Origin: Planctomycetaceae bacterium
GTDB taxonomy: Bacteria > Planctomycetota > Planctomycetia > Pirellulales > Pirellulaceae
Length of the DNA stretch: 64,000 bases
Assembly: GCA_002723275.1 (NCBI GenBank)
Contig: PBNZ01000031.1
Span: 58,447 to 122,446 of the forward strand
Reading direction: 5' to 3'
Part shown: one piece after another, positions 9,840-19,001 of the stretch
Position numbering within the stretch: position 1 is the first letter of the stretch
Layout: every line of letters begins with the position of its first letter
The notes under the pieces: generated by a model
The model's input: the letters and a program-made list of their open reading frames with translations, nothing else
The model's database searches: none
What the model was told of the DNA's origin: nothing
Made by a program: the position numbers and the translations under genes

Positions 9840-11726
9840 TCAAACCTGGAGTTGCCCGGTCATTTCACGACAGGTTTCGGCGATGCCATGGGCATCGAGT
9901 CGTAACATTTCGAGGAGTTCCGATCGATCTCCGTGTTCAACGAATTGATCGGGAATCCCGAGACGCTTTACATGACTTGCATCCATGCCTTCGTCGGCGG
10001 CGACCTCGAGAACGGCACTGCCGAAACCTCCCATCAGAGCATTTTCCTCAACGGTTACCACGAAAGGACATTCTCGGAGGGCTCGTGTGACGACGTCGCG
10101 GTCGATCGGTTTCACGAATCTAGCGTTGACGACACCCACGTCCAGATCCTGGCTCGCCAGTTGGCGACGTGCCTCAAGGCAAGCGTCTAGCTGTGTGCCG
10201 GCACACAGAATGACACCATCTTCGCCCCATTCGATGATCTCGGCGGCACCGAGTTCGATGGGGCTGCGACTTCTTTCGATGCGAGATGCTTTTGTCTTGG
10301 GATACCGCAACGAACAGGGGGCGTCGTGTTGTAGCGAGAATTCCAGCATGCCTTCGAGATCGTAAGCATCGCCCGGTGCCATGACCACCATATTCGGGAA
10401 AATCCGCATGTAGCTCAGGTCGAACACACCGTGATGAGTCGGGCCATCGGGGCCGGTCAAGCCTGATCGATCCAACATGAATGTTACAGGAAGGTTCTGC
10501 AGCGCCACTTCCTGAAAGATTTGATCGTAACTACGTTGCAGGAAAGTGCTGTAGATGTCGACGATTGGTCGCATGCCAGCCTTGGCCTGTCCAGCGGCGA
10601 AGGCAACCGCATGGGCTTCACAGATACCGACATCGAAGAATCGATCGGGTAGATCGTCTCGTACAGTCTCCAGCTTATTGCCCTGGCACATCGCAGCGGT
10701 GAGCACGGTCACTTGCGGGTTTGCCTTCATTTGTTCGTGAATGGCTTGACTGGCGACGTTGGTATAGGCCGGGCCGCCGGAGCTTGGATTTGGAATGGCC
10801 TGTCCGTTTTCACGTCGGAACGCGGGAGGCGTGTGGAAGAATACCGGATCTTCCTCGGCAGGTTTGAATCCGTGTCCCTTGTCGGTCACCACGTGCAGCA
10901 AAACCGGTCCCGGTACTTCTCGTACCATGTTGAGATACTTGCGAAGCAGCGGGATGTTGTGACCATCAATCGGGCCGATGTAATTGAAGCCAAGTTCCTC
11001 GAAGAGCATTCCGCCATGCAGTCCCGCCTTGACCCCTTCTTTCAGCTGAGCCAGGAAACGTTCGGCGGGGTCGCCGAAGACGGGGACTTTGTTGAGCACG
11101 CGAACGATCTCAGATTTCAAGCCCGTGTAGAACGGATTGGTTCGCAAACGGTCAAGATAGTTCGCAACGCCACCGACCCGGGGGCAGATGGACATCATGT
11201 TGTCGTTGAGGACGACGAGCAATTTCTTTTTCGTGATGCTCGCGTTATTCATCGCTTCGAAAACGATGCCGGATGGAAAAGCGCCATCTCCGATGACCGC
11301 AACCGAGTGACGATCACTCTCCCCCATCAACTCGTCGCCGCTACGAAGGCCTAATGCAGTGGATACGCTGCAGCCAGCGTGTCCCGTCATAAACAGGTCA
11401 TACTCGCTTTCATGAGGATTCGGATAACCCATCAAGCCACCACGGGTCCTCATTGTATCGAAGCGGTTGTAACGACCCGTCACAAGTTTGTGGGGATAGA
11501 TTTGGTGTCCGGTGTCCCAGATCAGTCGGTCTCTTCGGAAATCGAATATCGAGTGCAGCGAGACACAAAGCTCGACCACGCCCAGGTTCGATGCAAAGTG
11601 CGCCGTTCGGTCAGCGACGAGATTACAGAGTACTTCTCGGATCTCAACTGCCAGCTCGTTGAGCTCTACCAGCGAGAGTTGCTGTAGATCTTGTGCCGAT
11701 TGAATTTTCGGAAGTAGCTTTTCCAT
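9840..11726 (-). CDS. dxs: 1-deoxy-D-xylulose-5-phosphate synthase
   Basis: A thiamine-diphosphate enzyme of about 628 residues that condenses pyruvate and glyceraldehyde 3-phosphate in the first step of the MEP isoprenoid pathway. It shows the TPP/metal region (GDGAF ... NDNMMSI), the transketolase pyrimidine domain with DRSGLTGPDGPTHHG, and the C-terminal transketolase domain with VTVEENALMGGFG. The ATG at 11726 lies 4 bases after the ispA stop, so the two are translationally coupled and the pathway's first and later prenyl-transfer steps are co-expressed. Confidence 0.95.
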   Translation of the reverse strand: MEKLLPKIQSAQDLQQLSLVELNELAVEIREVLCNLVADRTAHFASNLGVVELCVSLHSIFDFRRDRLIWDTGHQIYPHKLVTGRYNRFDTMRTRGGLMGYPNPHESEYDLFMTGHAGCSVSTALGLRSGDELMGESDRHSVAVIGDGAFPSGIVFEAMNNASITKKKLLVVLNDNMMSICPRVGGVANYLDRLRTNPFYTGLKSEIVRVLNKVPVFGDPAERFLAQLKEGVKAGLHGGMLFEELGFNYIGPIDGHNIPLLRKYLNMVREVPGPVLLHVVTDKGHGFKPAEEDPVFFHTPPAFRRENGQAIPNPSSGGPAYTNVASQAIHEQMKANPQVTVLTAAMCQGNKLETVRDDLPDRFFDVGICEAHAVAFAAGQAKAGMRPIVDIYSTFLQRSYDQIFQEVALQNLPVTFMLDRSGLTGPDGPTHHGVFDLSYMRIFPNMVVMAPGDAYDLEGMLEFSLQHDAPCSLRYPKTKASRIERSRSPIELGAAEIIEWGEDGVILCAGTQLDACLEARRQLASQDLDVGVVNARFVKPIDRDVVTRALRECPFVVTVEENALMGGFGSAVLEVAADEGMDASHVKRLGIPDQFVEHGDRSELLEMLRLDAHGIAETCREMTGQLQV

Positions 11727-11730
11727 CAAC

Positions 11731-12627
11731 CTAATGATTCCTGTTTAGGACGTAATGAGCAAGAGCTTCCAAATTCGACGCTCGCGATCCAAACGAATTT
11801 AGAGAGGCAATCGCCTCTTCGATGAGTTTTTCAGCTCTCTGCCGACTCTCCTCGATCCCCAAAATGCTTGGGAACGTCAGTTTACCATGCTCGGTATCCT
11901 GATTCGTTTTTTTCCCGATCTGTGCTTCAGCGCCGGTGATGTCCAATAAATCGTCAACGATCTGAAACGCTAGGCCTAATTTACCACCATAAGTAGTGAG
12001 TGACTCTATTTGTGCACTGGTTCCGCCCGCGGATATTGCACCAAGACGTAAGCAGCAGGTTAACATCGCTCCCGTTTTGCGGCGGTGAATGCTCGTCAAA
12101 AATTCGACGTCACCCGCTTGGAATTCAGCTGCCAAATCATCCGCTTGTCCGCCAACCATGCCACAGGATCCGGCTGCTCGAGCAAGTTCGGTAACGCATT
12201 GGATTGCAGTCGAGGTTGGTTTTTGGTCTCTGGCAATAATCTCGAAGGCCCGGGTTAACAGGGCATCCCCGGCGAGTATTGCCGTCGCTTCGTCGAAAGC
12301 TGCGTGGCAGCTAGGAAGACCACGACGAAGGTCGTCGTCGTCCATTGCAGGTAAATCGTCGTGGACGAGGGAATAGGTGTGAACCATCTCAATGGCGCAA
12401 GCCGCCGGCATTGCCGTCCTACGCGTTGAACCGCATGTTTCCGCCGCAGATAACACAAGCAGTGGGCGCAAACGCTTGCACGGAGCCATCAAACTGTGGC
12501 GAATCGCTGCCTCAAGCCGCTCGGGACAACCATCCCCAAAAGTGGCGTAAGTGGCGAGTTGTTCGTTGACCTCCTCGCGTATTTCGGCGGCGTATTTCAG
12601 GAATTCAGCCGTCGTTGCATCCATCAT
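11731..12627 (-). CDS. ispA: Polyprenyl (farnesyl/geranylgeranyl) diphosphate synthase
   Basis: A head-to-tail prenyltransferase of about 298 residues. The first aspartate-rich motif reads DDLPAMDDD and the second contains DDLLD, as in IspA-type enzymes that build C15 or C20 diphosphates. The GKLTFPS(I/L) stretch near the C terminus is also typical. The open frame extends upstream to a GTG at 12678, but that lacks a ribosome site. The ATG at 12627 follows AAGAAGAGG by 12 bases and gives the normal family length. Chain length of the product cannot be fixed from sequence alone. Confidence 0.9.
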   Translation of the reverse strand: MMDATTAEFLKYAAEIREEVNEQLATYATFGDGCPERLEAAIRHSLMAPCKRLRPLLVLSAAETCGSTRRTAMPAACAIEMVHTYSLVHDDLPAMDDDDLRRGLPSCHAAFDEATAILAGDALLTRAFEIIARDQKPTSTAIQCVTELARAAGSCGMVGGQADDLAAEFQAGDVEFLTSIHRRKTGAMLTCCLRLGAISAGGTSAQIESLTTYGGKLGLAFQIVDDLLDITGAEAQIGKKTNQDTEHGKLTFPSILGIEESRQRAEKLIEEAIASLNSFGSRASNLEALAHYVLNRNH

Positions 12628-12749
12628 CAGCTCATCGAACCTCTTCTTCCTTGGAGCAAGCCTCCTGGCTTGGTGCACTGGGGGGATCTCTTTTCAGGGA
12701 TTCCCGTCCGGCATCAGTTTGCCAGCCAGACGATTTTGTGTCCCGTATT

Positions 12750-13172
12750 TTAGAAAAGGCCTGGGGAATCGTCCACGTGATCGCCTGCCTCCTCGTCCGA
12801 CTTTTGGGCCTTGGCCGAACGGGGTTTGGCTTTGGTCGATCGGGGTTTGCGAGTGCGGCGGGCCCCTCGGGCAGCCGCTTTTTCCTCCAAAGACATCGAA
12901 TCTTCCTCGAAGGGTTCCGTAAGGGAGCTGCCGTCCTCGGCCACTTCCCGAAGCAGCTCAACCTTCTGCTCTGCCTTGGCCAATTGGCGATAACATTGCT
13001 TCAGATGTTGAACTCCGGACTCATAGGAATCGAGTGACTCAGAGAGTCCTAAATCGCCCTGTTCAAGCTGTTGCACGATCTTTTGCAGCTCTTTTAATGA
13101 ATCTTCGAAACTCAGTTCCTTCTTCGAGCTTTTGGGTGCTTTTGTTTTGGGAGTCGTGGGCTTTTTGTTCAT
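12750..13172 (-). CDS. xseB: Exodeoxyribonuclease VII small subunit, with basic tails
   Basis: The family core (FEDSLKELQKIVQQLEQGDLGLSESLDSYE...) is at about residues 21-72. This is the short helical subunit that associates in several copies with XseA to form exonuclease VII, which degrades single-stranded DNA. The usual protein is about 75-90 residues; here it is 140. A Lys/Thr/Pro-rich N-terminal tail and a C-terminal Arg/Lys/Ala-rich tail account for the extra length. The start is 3 bases downstream of the xseA stop. Confidence 0.9.
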   Translation of the reverse strand: MNKKPTTPKTKAPKSSKKELSFEDSLKELQKIVQQLEQGDLGLSESLDSYESGVQHLKQCYRQLAKAEQKVELLREVAEDGSSLTEPFEEDSMSLEEKAAARGARRTRKPRSTKAKPRSAKAQKSDEEAGDHVDDSPGLF

Positions 13173-13175
13173 AGG

Positions 13176-14474
13176 TCAGACTTCGTCTTCCTCGATCTCT
13201 AAGACCTGGCTGATCACGGTACCCTGACTGAGACGAGATCGAATCTTGTCACCGTCACGAAGTTGGCTGCTGCTGCGAACCAAGGTGTCGTCTTCCGCAA
13301 GTTGAGTCAAACTATAGCCGCGGCCAAGTACCGCTAACGGACTGAGTGCCTCGAGTTGACTGGCGTAATGAGTCAGTTGTTCTTTGCCCTGTCCGATCTG
13401 TAAGTTGATGGCCCGCAGTATTCGCTCCGATAAATCGTCGACTTGTTGAGTTAGATCGACGAGTCGCTGCTCCGGACGAGTCAAAACAGGGCGGCTCGCG
13501 AATCCATCGAGTTGAGCTCGTACGGTCTTAAGACGCAAGCTAAGGTTGGCGTTCATGCGGTCCAGCCAGCCCTGCAACTCGGACAAAATATCATCGCGCG
13601 ATGGGACAACACGTTCTCCCGCTTCCGTCGGTGTCAAAGCGCGAAGATCGGCAACCAGATCTGCCAGTGTCACATCGATTTCATGACCGATGGCTGAGAT
13701 GACAGGGATTTCCGCCGCGAACATCTCGCGGACAACGTGTTCATCATTGAAGCACCACAAGTCTTCGAGCGATCCGCCGCCTCGCGTGACGACGAGAACG
13801 TCGGGGCGAGGTTGAAGCTGGTGACTGATTCGAATGGCTTGCACGATTTCAGGAACCGCCTCGGCACCCTGGACGCGGGTGGGAATGACGGTGACTCGAC
13901 TGCCGGACCAACGTCGCTTCACGACCTCCATGAAATCTCGTACGGCTGCACCCGTGGGACTGGTTACCACGGCGATGTGTTTGGGGAAACGAGGCAATGG
14001 CTTCTTGTGGCTCGGGTCGAATAAACCTTCCCTCGCCAGACGCTCACGTAATTGTTTCAGAGCCAGTTGCAGGCCACCGAGTCCCTGTGGCTCAACTTTG
14101 CGGACGATGAGCTGGTAGGTGCCACGAGGAGGGTAGACGTCGACTTCGCCTTCGCAGAACACCTGCATCCCGTCTTCTAGGTCAAAGTCGAGTCGGCTTG
14201 CCGTCGAACGCCAGAGGACAGCTCGCAGTTGTCCAACGTCATCCTTGAGAGTCAGATAAATGTGTCCCGATTGGGGACGGGCTAGATCGGAAATTTCCCC
14301 ACTCACCCAGACGCTCGGAAATGTGTTTTGCAAGCAGTCCCGGATTTGGGAGTTCAGATCCGAGACGCTAATCACGCGGCGGTGGTCGTTTTCGGTAGTG
14401 GGAAACAGCGATTGACTCATATTGTCAGAATACGAAACCCCGCGAAGCTGTGCTATGGGGCCGGTAGAAGCCAT
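13176..14474 (-). CDS. xseA: Exodeoxyribonuclease VII large subunit
   Basis: The N-terminal OB-fold single-strand DNA binding domain is clear (VWVSGEISDLARPQSGHIYLTLKD around residues 56-80). The catalytic exonuclease VII domain follows with VTSPTGAAVRDF, VTRGGGSLEDLWCFND and AIGHEIDVTLADLVAD. The C-terminal coiled-coil region and the final LGRGYSLTQ block are present, so it appears complete. A start at the internal ATG (MSQSLFPTTEND, about residue 19) is possible and would remove an unusual leader. It forms an operon with xseB. Confidence 0.93.
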   Translation of the reverse strand: MASTGPIAQLRGVSYSDNMSQSLFPTTENDHRRVISVSDLNSQIRDCLQNTFPSVWVSGEISDLARPQSGHIYLTLKDDVGQLRAVLWRSTASRLDFDLEDGMQVFCEGEVDVYPPRGTYQLIVRKVEPQGLGGLQLALKQLRERLAREGLFDPSHKKPLPRFPKHIAVVTSPTGAAVRDFMEVVKRRWSGSRVTVIPTRVQGAEAVPEIVQAIRISHQLQPRPDVLVVTRGGGSLEDLWCFNDEHVVREMFAAEIPVISAIGHEIDVTLADLVADLRALTPTEAGERVVPSRDDILSELQGWLDRMNANLSLRLKTVRAQLDGFASRPVLTRPEQRLVDLTQQVDDLSERILRAINLQIGQGKEQLTHYASQLEALSPLAVLGRGYSLTQLAEDDTLVRSSSQLRDGDKIRSRLSQGTVISQVLEIEEDEV

Positions 14475-14504
14475 GGTGTCGGTAGAATAGGAAGGCTCGA
14501 CCCG

Positions 14505-15296
14505 TCACGCTGCCCGGTTTCGTTTTGTCGAGATACGGTTCGAACGAATCGAAACCTTGGAATCCCCCATGACCCCGTGATGTCTCACGGATGCCGGTAA
14601 TCGATAGATCGGCTCTTGTTCAACCTTGCGAGTTCCCGATTCTGCCCAAGACTCGGCTTCCCAGGTAAGACGCAGCAGCAGACGTTCCACGCGTAGACGG
14701 TAATGTTCCACATCCTTGCGGCTTAAATTCGGTGGGATCTGAACGCGCGGGCTGACGATAATTCGAGCTCGTGAATAGGGGCGAGGAATGGCGAAGCGAT
14801 CCCAGCTAGGCATGCGGTATGGACGGTCGTAACCAACGGCGTAGGCAAGCAGCGGGATGCCTAACTTCGAAGAAAGATAAATCGGTCCTTGAGCTAGTCG
14901 GCGACGCGGACCTGTCGGGCCATCACAAGCGATACCCATATTGCAGTTTCCGCGACTGCGAATCAGTTCCAGTAATGCCTTGCCGCCGCCACGATTGGTC
15001 GATCCACGCACTGTCACATAGCCCATGTGCCGAGCCGCCTCCGAAAGCCACTCTGCATCGCGGTGACGACTGGTTAGGATCGCCGAGTTTGTACGACCTC
15101 GAAGATAAAACGGAGCCAGCAGGCATTCATGCCAGAAGGCAACAATCACCGGACCTTGGAAGTCGTCCCGGACGGGATCCACCGTGGGATCATAAAAAGC
15201 GCCCTGGATATCGAGAGTACCCATCCAGGATTTGACCAAGCCCGCTGCCAAGAGGCCTCCGAGCTTGGTCTTGAGTGATTTTTGAGGGGATTTCAT
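14505..15296 (-). CDS. DUF374 lysophospholipid/Kdo-lipid acyltransferase-like protein
   Basis: A protein of about 263 residues resembling the DUF374 branch of the LPLAT acyltransferases. It has AFWHECLLAPFYL, then TSRHRDAEWLSEAARHMGYVTVRGSTNRGG, where His-Arg-Asp and the following RGS are family landmarks, and later CDGPTGPRRRLAQGP. Such proteins act at the cytoplasmic face of the inner membrane, probably acylating lipid A or another glycolipid. The open frame extends to a TTG at 15392; the ATG at 15296 is preferred because the extra 32 residues do not resemble the family. The specific acceptor is unknown. Confidence 0.75.
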   Translation of the reverse strand: MKSPQKSLKTKLGGLLAAGLVKSWMGTLDIQGAFYDPTVDPVRDDFQGPVIVAFWHECLLAPFYLRGRTNSAILTSRHRDAEWLSEAARHMGYVTVRGSTNRGGGKALLELIRSRGNCNMGIACDGPTGPRRRLAQGPIYLSSKLGIPLLAYAVGYDRPYRMPSWDRFAIPRPYSRARIIVSPRVQIPPNLSRKDVEHYRLRVERLLLRLTWEAESWAESGTRKVEQEPIYRLPASVRHHGVMGDSKVSIRSNRISTKRNRAA

Positions 15297-15434
15297 CGAA
15301 GCCGGTCTCGTCTCAATCTCAAAAATAAACGGGCTGCATTTCACGCGGTTGAGCGTTGCAAGAGATCTAATCGTTCGGAACGGATTGTGCAATCCGAGTT
15401 GGTTGAAAGGTTGTCGATGCTAGCGTACTCACCG

Positions 15435-18400
15435 TCATTTCCATCGTGGCAGAAAACGCCGACTGGTGTTGTCGGCGGGCGGAGTGGGTGTCATTAATTC
15501 GGGGAACAACTGCTGCAGAGTTTCATTGAGCCCCGGGAGAACCTCTTGCCGCGTGACGGGGGCGTCGAGCGTACCATCGACGTGGATCTGCAGGAATTGA
15601 CGACTGGCTTCGCCCAGGAAGGGACGGACGAGCGGGCTCCATAGACCCTCGTTGCCCACAAGGCTATAAAAGTCCAGATTCAATTCCCGATGCAGGCTCA
15701 TCTCGCCAATCCCTTTCAGCGTGATGGCATCGCCACTTAAGTCGAATTGATTGAAGTAGACGTAGCCATCTCGGATGCGATACTCGACATCGCTGCTATT
15801 GAAGGCTGTGTTGTCGGCATTGCGCGATCCAATACGACTCAGAATGGCAAGCACAATGGGGAGCTCATACATGTTTGCGTTTCGTAGACGCAAGTTTCCC
15901 GATCCATTGAAGGTATGTTGGCCCCGGCTTGAGCCGCGCAAGTTCAAGGCAGCGGTTGCCTGGCCAGACAGGTTTCCATTTCCCAAACGCAGGTCGCGTG
16001 ACAACGTCGAGACATTCGCGTTTTCCAGTCGCAGTTGCGTATTGAATTCGGCGAATTCGCCAAGCGTCATCTCCAGGTCGGCCTCGACCTTGCCCTCGTA
16101 AACCTTGGCACTCAACATTTGACTGGGCTGTTGGCGATCGACAGCGGGGACTCGGCGACCGAGAGCAACTCGTGTGGAATCGATCCAAATGGGACCTTGC
16201 AGTTCTGTGAGTTGAATGCCGCGAACGAACATCGAGTCGACATTCAAGGTTCCCCGCGACCAGAACTGGGGGCCGAAGCTACTGCCCCGCATGTTGACTT
16301 CGCCGAACACATGATTGATGGGAAGTCCCGCTTGAAGGCTCATCTGATCGAGTTGCACAGCGAGATCCCAGCCGGCTTCGACGGGGGACTGTGAGTTTTG
16401 GCGAGCGAAGTGAGCGGCACCATCGAGGGAGAAAATGCCATTCGCATCGATGCGATTAATCGTGTCGGAAAAACCTTTGGGCAAAGCGTGAATCAGATCG
16501 TTATCGAGTCGTAGATTGTCGACCGCAAAGTTGGTCATGTTCATTCGCCAGGCACCGTCCGCTGAAACCGATCCGCTGATGTTGGTGCGGACTGTCGTCT
16601 CATCGTGCTTGGCCATCAATTTTTGAATGACCAATTCACCATCAAGCCAGCGAGCCTGACCACTGACATCACTGAGATGATAGGGGAACCACGTCGGTTG
16701 CATGCTCAGAGAACCTGCTTTGGGTGGACGCGATGCTTGCGGACGCTGAAGAGCGCGAATCTCCACGGCGGGACGAGGCGAAGCATCTGTCTTGCGGAGA
16801 CTCACTCGTAGCTCCTCAATCGAGCCTTGGGGGCGAAGGCCCTCCCAGATCTGCTGTGTGTTCGGTTTGAGGGCTCGCTTGAGTTCTGGGCCCATCATCA
16901 CCTGACGCGCTAAAAAGTTGAGTTGCAGGGGACGCTCGGGAACGGTCGCATTCCAGAATCCGTCGCAACTGATTCGACTGTCCCCGTGGACACCCTGTAA
17001 TCCACTAAAGGTCCAGTTTCCATTCAGCCAGACGATTTCACCGCGGATGTTGCTGATCGGGTATGGGAAGTCTTCGTAGTTTACCCAGCCTTCGTTTACG
17101 ACCAGTTTCAGGTGGGGTTTGGGAGGGATCAGCGAGGGTTTGGTTCTTTCGAAACGGGCCCAGAAACCAACGTCACCTCGAATCTGAAGCTTGTGAGCTA
17201 ATTCCTGAGTCTTCGGTGGAAGTGCACGGATTAACGCATCATCGATCGGTTTCCAGCCGCTCGTGCGCACCTCACACCATCCTGTCGCCAGAGGTCCCGG
17301 GTTTCGCAGGGAACCCTTGATCGTGATAGGGGTACGTCCCGCTAAACCGTCGAGATGAAAATCGAACAATCCATTGTAGAGCCTTGCTGTACCTCGGCAG
17401 TCCGTGACCGGATATTGGTGCTTGTAGTGCAGTAGCGATAGATCTTGGCTCGTGAACTCCGCGTCGTGCTCTGTTTCCCGTCCGTCATGGGTGATCTGTA
17501 GCCGACCACTGACCGTACCGATCGGCCGGTACTTCCGCCAAGTTTCCTGTAATGATTCAGGCAACGCTTCAATCAGTCGTGGCGTGACTGGGAATTGAGT
17601 TGTCGTCATTGAGAGGGCATAGGGTTGCTCCAGGTTGAAGCCATTAAGATGGAACTCCGTTTGGATCTTGCCAGCACCGAGAGTGGCAGAGAGTTGTTGA
17701 ATGGCGACGCCACGATTGTCTACTTTGAAATTGGCACGCAGGTTGGTCATCGGTTGGTGGAGACGAGGAGGGTGCCATTGTCCTCGGTTCACTACGCCGT
17801 CGACTCGAAATTGAGGTGTCGATTGGTCGGGACGTTGAGCGGCGCTGAATTTAATTTGAGCTTCTGCTTGTAAGTCCTCGATGAAATCGCTTGGGATTTC
17901 GACCGGTAGAATATCAATCAATGCTTGCGACCACTTCACCTCACGAATCTCTCCAGATACTACCCATGACTTATCGCTCGAATTTGCCGAACCCTTGATC
18001 GCAATTTGGCGGCAGAAATCAGTGGATACCGTCCCGTTGAGTTGTGCGCTGATGTTTCCTGTTGATTGTTGCTGACGGTTTAGGAGAGCCTTGAGTTGTA
18101 AACGCAGGTCCAGTTCCTTGAATAGGACTGGGGTCGTTGGGAGCGAACGGTCGGTGTACTGAACGACGCCACCCCGTACCACGACCTCCGGCAACGTCGT
18201 CCGATTCATCGTGGGAGAAGATGGCATTAGCGTTTCGACATTCCAGCGACCGTCGACCTCTCGGACAATGTCACTGATGAGCCCATGGATCTGAACGCTT
18301 TCAATCGTCAACTTGCCCTGGACGAGATCCTGCAAGTTTGGATCGCAGAGGATCTTGATTTCCTCGGCATAGATGAGCTGTGTTGCTTGGCTCTGTTCGG

Positions 18401-18713
18401 ACTCCGGTTTCGTCAGGGAGAGCTGACGTATGCGAATCCCTTCATTACCGACTAACTCTGCTTCGCCAAGTCGGACGTCTAAGTGAGGATATTTTTGTTG
18501 CACATAATTCAGCAGGTGCGCGCGCAATTCATCGTTGCCGCGATGGTAGAGATAAACTCCCGCCAACAGCAGCACGATCAAGATCGCGAGGACGGTCCAA
18601 GATAGGATCGACCAGCAGAATTTGATGAGGCGCCCGACGATTCGATTAATCCTCTGAATTCCCTGTGGACAAAATGGCGGGGGATGGTAATTCGAGGACG
18701 AACGGGACGTCAA
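15435..18713 (-). CDS. AsmA-like very large envelope protein
   Basis: A 1092-residue protein with one N-terminal membrane segment (about residues 33-52). A long periplasmic region follows, made of repeated beta-strand units of the AsmA/TamB type. The C-terminal part (about 940-1060) shows the AsmA C-terminal pattern, with FNGSGNLRLRNANMYELP and a following YRIRDGYVYF block. Family members bridge the inner and outer membranes and are implicated in lipid transport. That role is inferred here from architecture, helped by the neighbouring acyltransferase gene. It is complete, with no frameshift seen. Confidence 0.7.
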   Translation of the reverse strand: MTSRSSSNYHPPPFCPQGIQRINRIVGRLIKFCWSILSWTVLAILIVLLLAGVYLYHRGNDELRAHLLNYVQQKYPHLDVRLGEAELVGNEGIRIRQLSLTKPESEQSQATQLIYAEEIKILCDPNLQDLVQGKLTIESVQIHGLISDIVREVDGRWNVETLMPSSPTMNRTTLPEVVVRGGVVQYTDRSLPTTPVLFKELDLRLQLKALLNRQQQSTGNISAQLNGTVSTDFCRQIAIKGSANSSDKSWVVSGEIREVKWSQALIDILPVEIPSDFIEDLQAEAQIKFSAAQRPDQSTPQFRVDGVVNRGQWHPPRLHQPMTNLRANFKVDNRGVAIQQLSATLGAGKIQTEFHLNGFNLEQPYALSMTTTQFPVTPRLIEALPESLQETWRKYRPIGTVSGRLQITHDGRETEHDAEFTSQDLSLLHYKHQYPVTDCRGTARLYNGLFDFHLDGLAGRTPITIKGSLRNPGPLATGWCEVRTSGWKPIDDALIRALPPKTQELAHKLQIRGDVGFWARFERTKPSLIPPKPHLKLVVNEGWVNYEDFPYPISNIRGEIVWLNGNWTFSGLQGVHGDSRISCDGFWNATVPERPLQLNFLARQVMMGPELKRALKPNTQQIWEGLRPQGSIEELRVSLRKTDASPRPAVEIRALQRPQASRPPKAGSLSMQPTWFPYHLSDVSGQARWLDGELVIQKLMAKHDETTVRTNISGSVSADGAWRMNMTNFAVDNLRLDNDLIHALPKGFSDTINRIDANGIFSLDGAAHFARQNSQSPVEAGWDLAVQLDQMSLQAGLPINHVFGEVNMRGSSFGPQFWSRGTLNVDSMFVRGIQLTELQGPIWIDSTRVALGRRVPAVDRQQPSQMLSAKVYEGKVEADLEMTLGEFAEFNTQLRLENANVSTLSRDLRLGNGNLSGQATAALNLRGSSRGQHTFNGSGNLRLRNANMYELPIVLAILSRIGSRNADNTAFNSSDVEYRIRDGYVYFNQFDLSGDAITLKGIGEMSLHRELNLDFYSLVGNEGLWSPLVRPFLGEASRQFLQIHVDGTLDAPVTRQEVLPGLNETLQQLFPELMTPTPPADNTSRRFLPRWK

Positions 18714-18896
18714 GACAGCTTAGGCCGCGAGTGACAGCATGCAGGCTGAAAGCAGATTGGGAGGTTGCGAAGATCGACAGCAGGAGTGAACGCGGGAAAT
18801 CAAAGGAATTGCCACACGCTTGCATCCGTTGGAGAGATCGTGAGTGATCTCAATCGAGGCATCTTTCTGAGTCGGTTCTAGCGGGAAAAATTTAGC

Positions 18897-18929
18897 TATA
18901 AAAAAAGGGACTCCGTGAAGGAGTCCCTT
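18897..18929 (-). terminator. Rho-independent terminator after the MFS transporter gene
   Basis: A perfect 10-bp stem (18905-18914 with 18920-18929, core AGGGACTCC) with a 5-base loop. Read on the minus strand it ends in a run of Ts. It lies about 75 bases past the stop of the MFS gene at 19002 and ends that transcript before the AsmA-like gene. Confidence 0.85.
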
Positions 18930-19001
18930 GAGTCGATCGACGGTGTCTGTCTGGAGCACGTTCCCTGAGATGGAAACGCTGCAGCTAGACACGTTCTTGA
19001 T

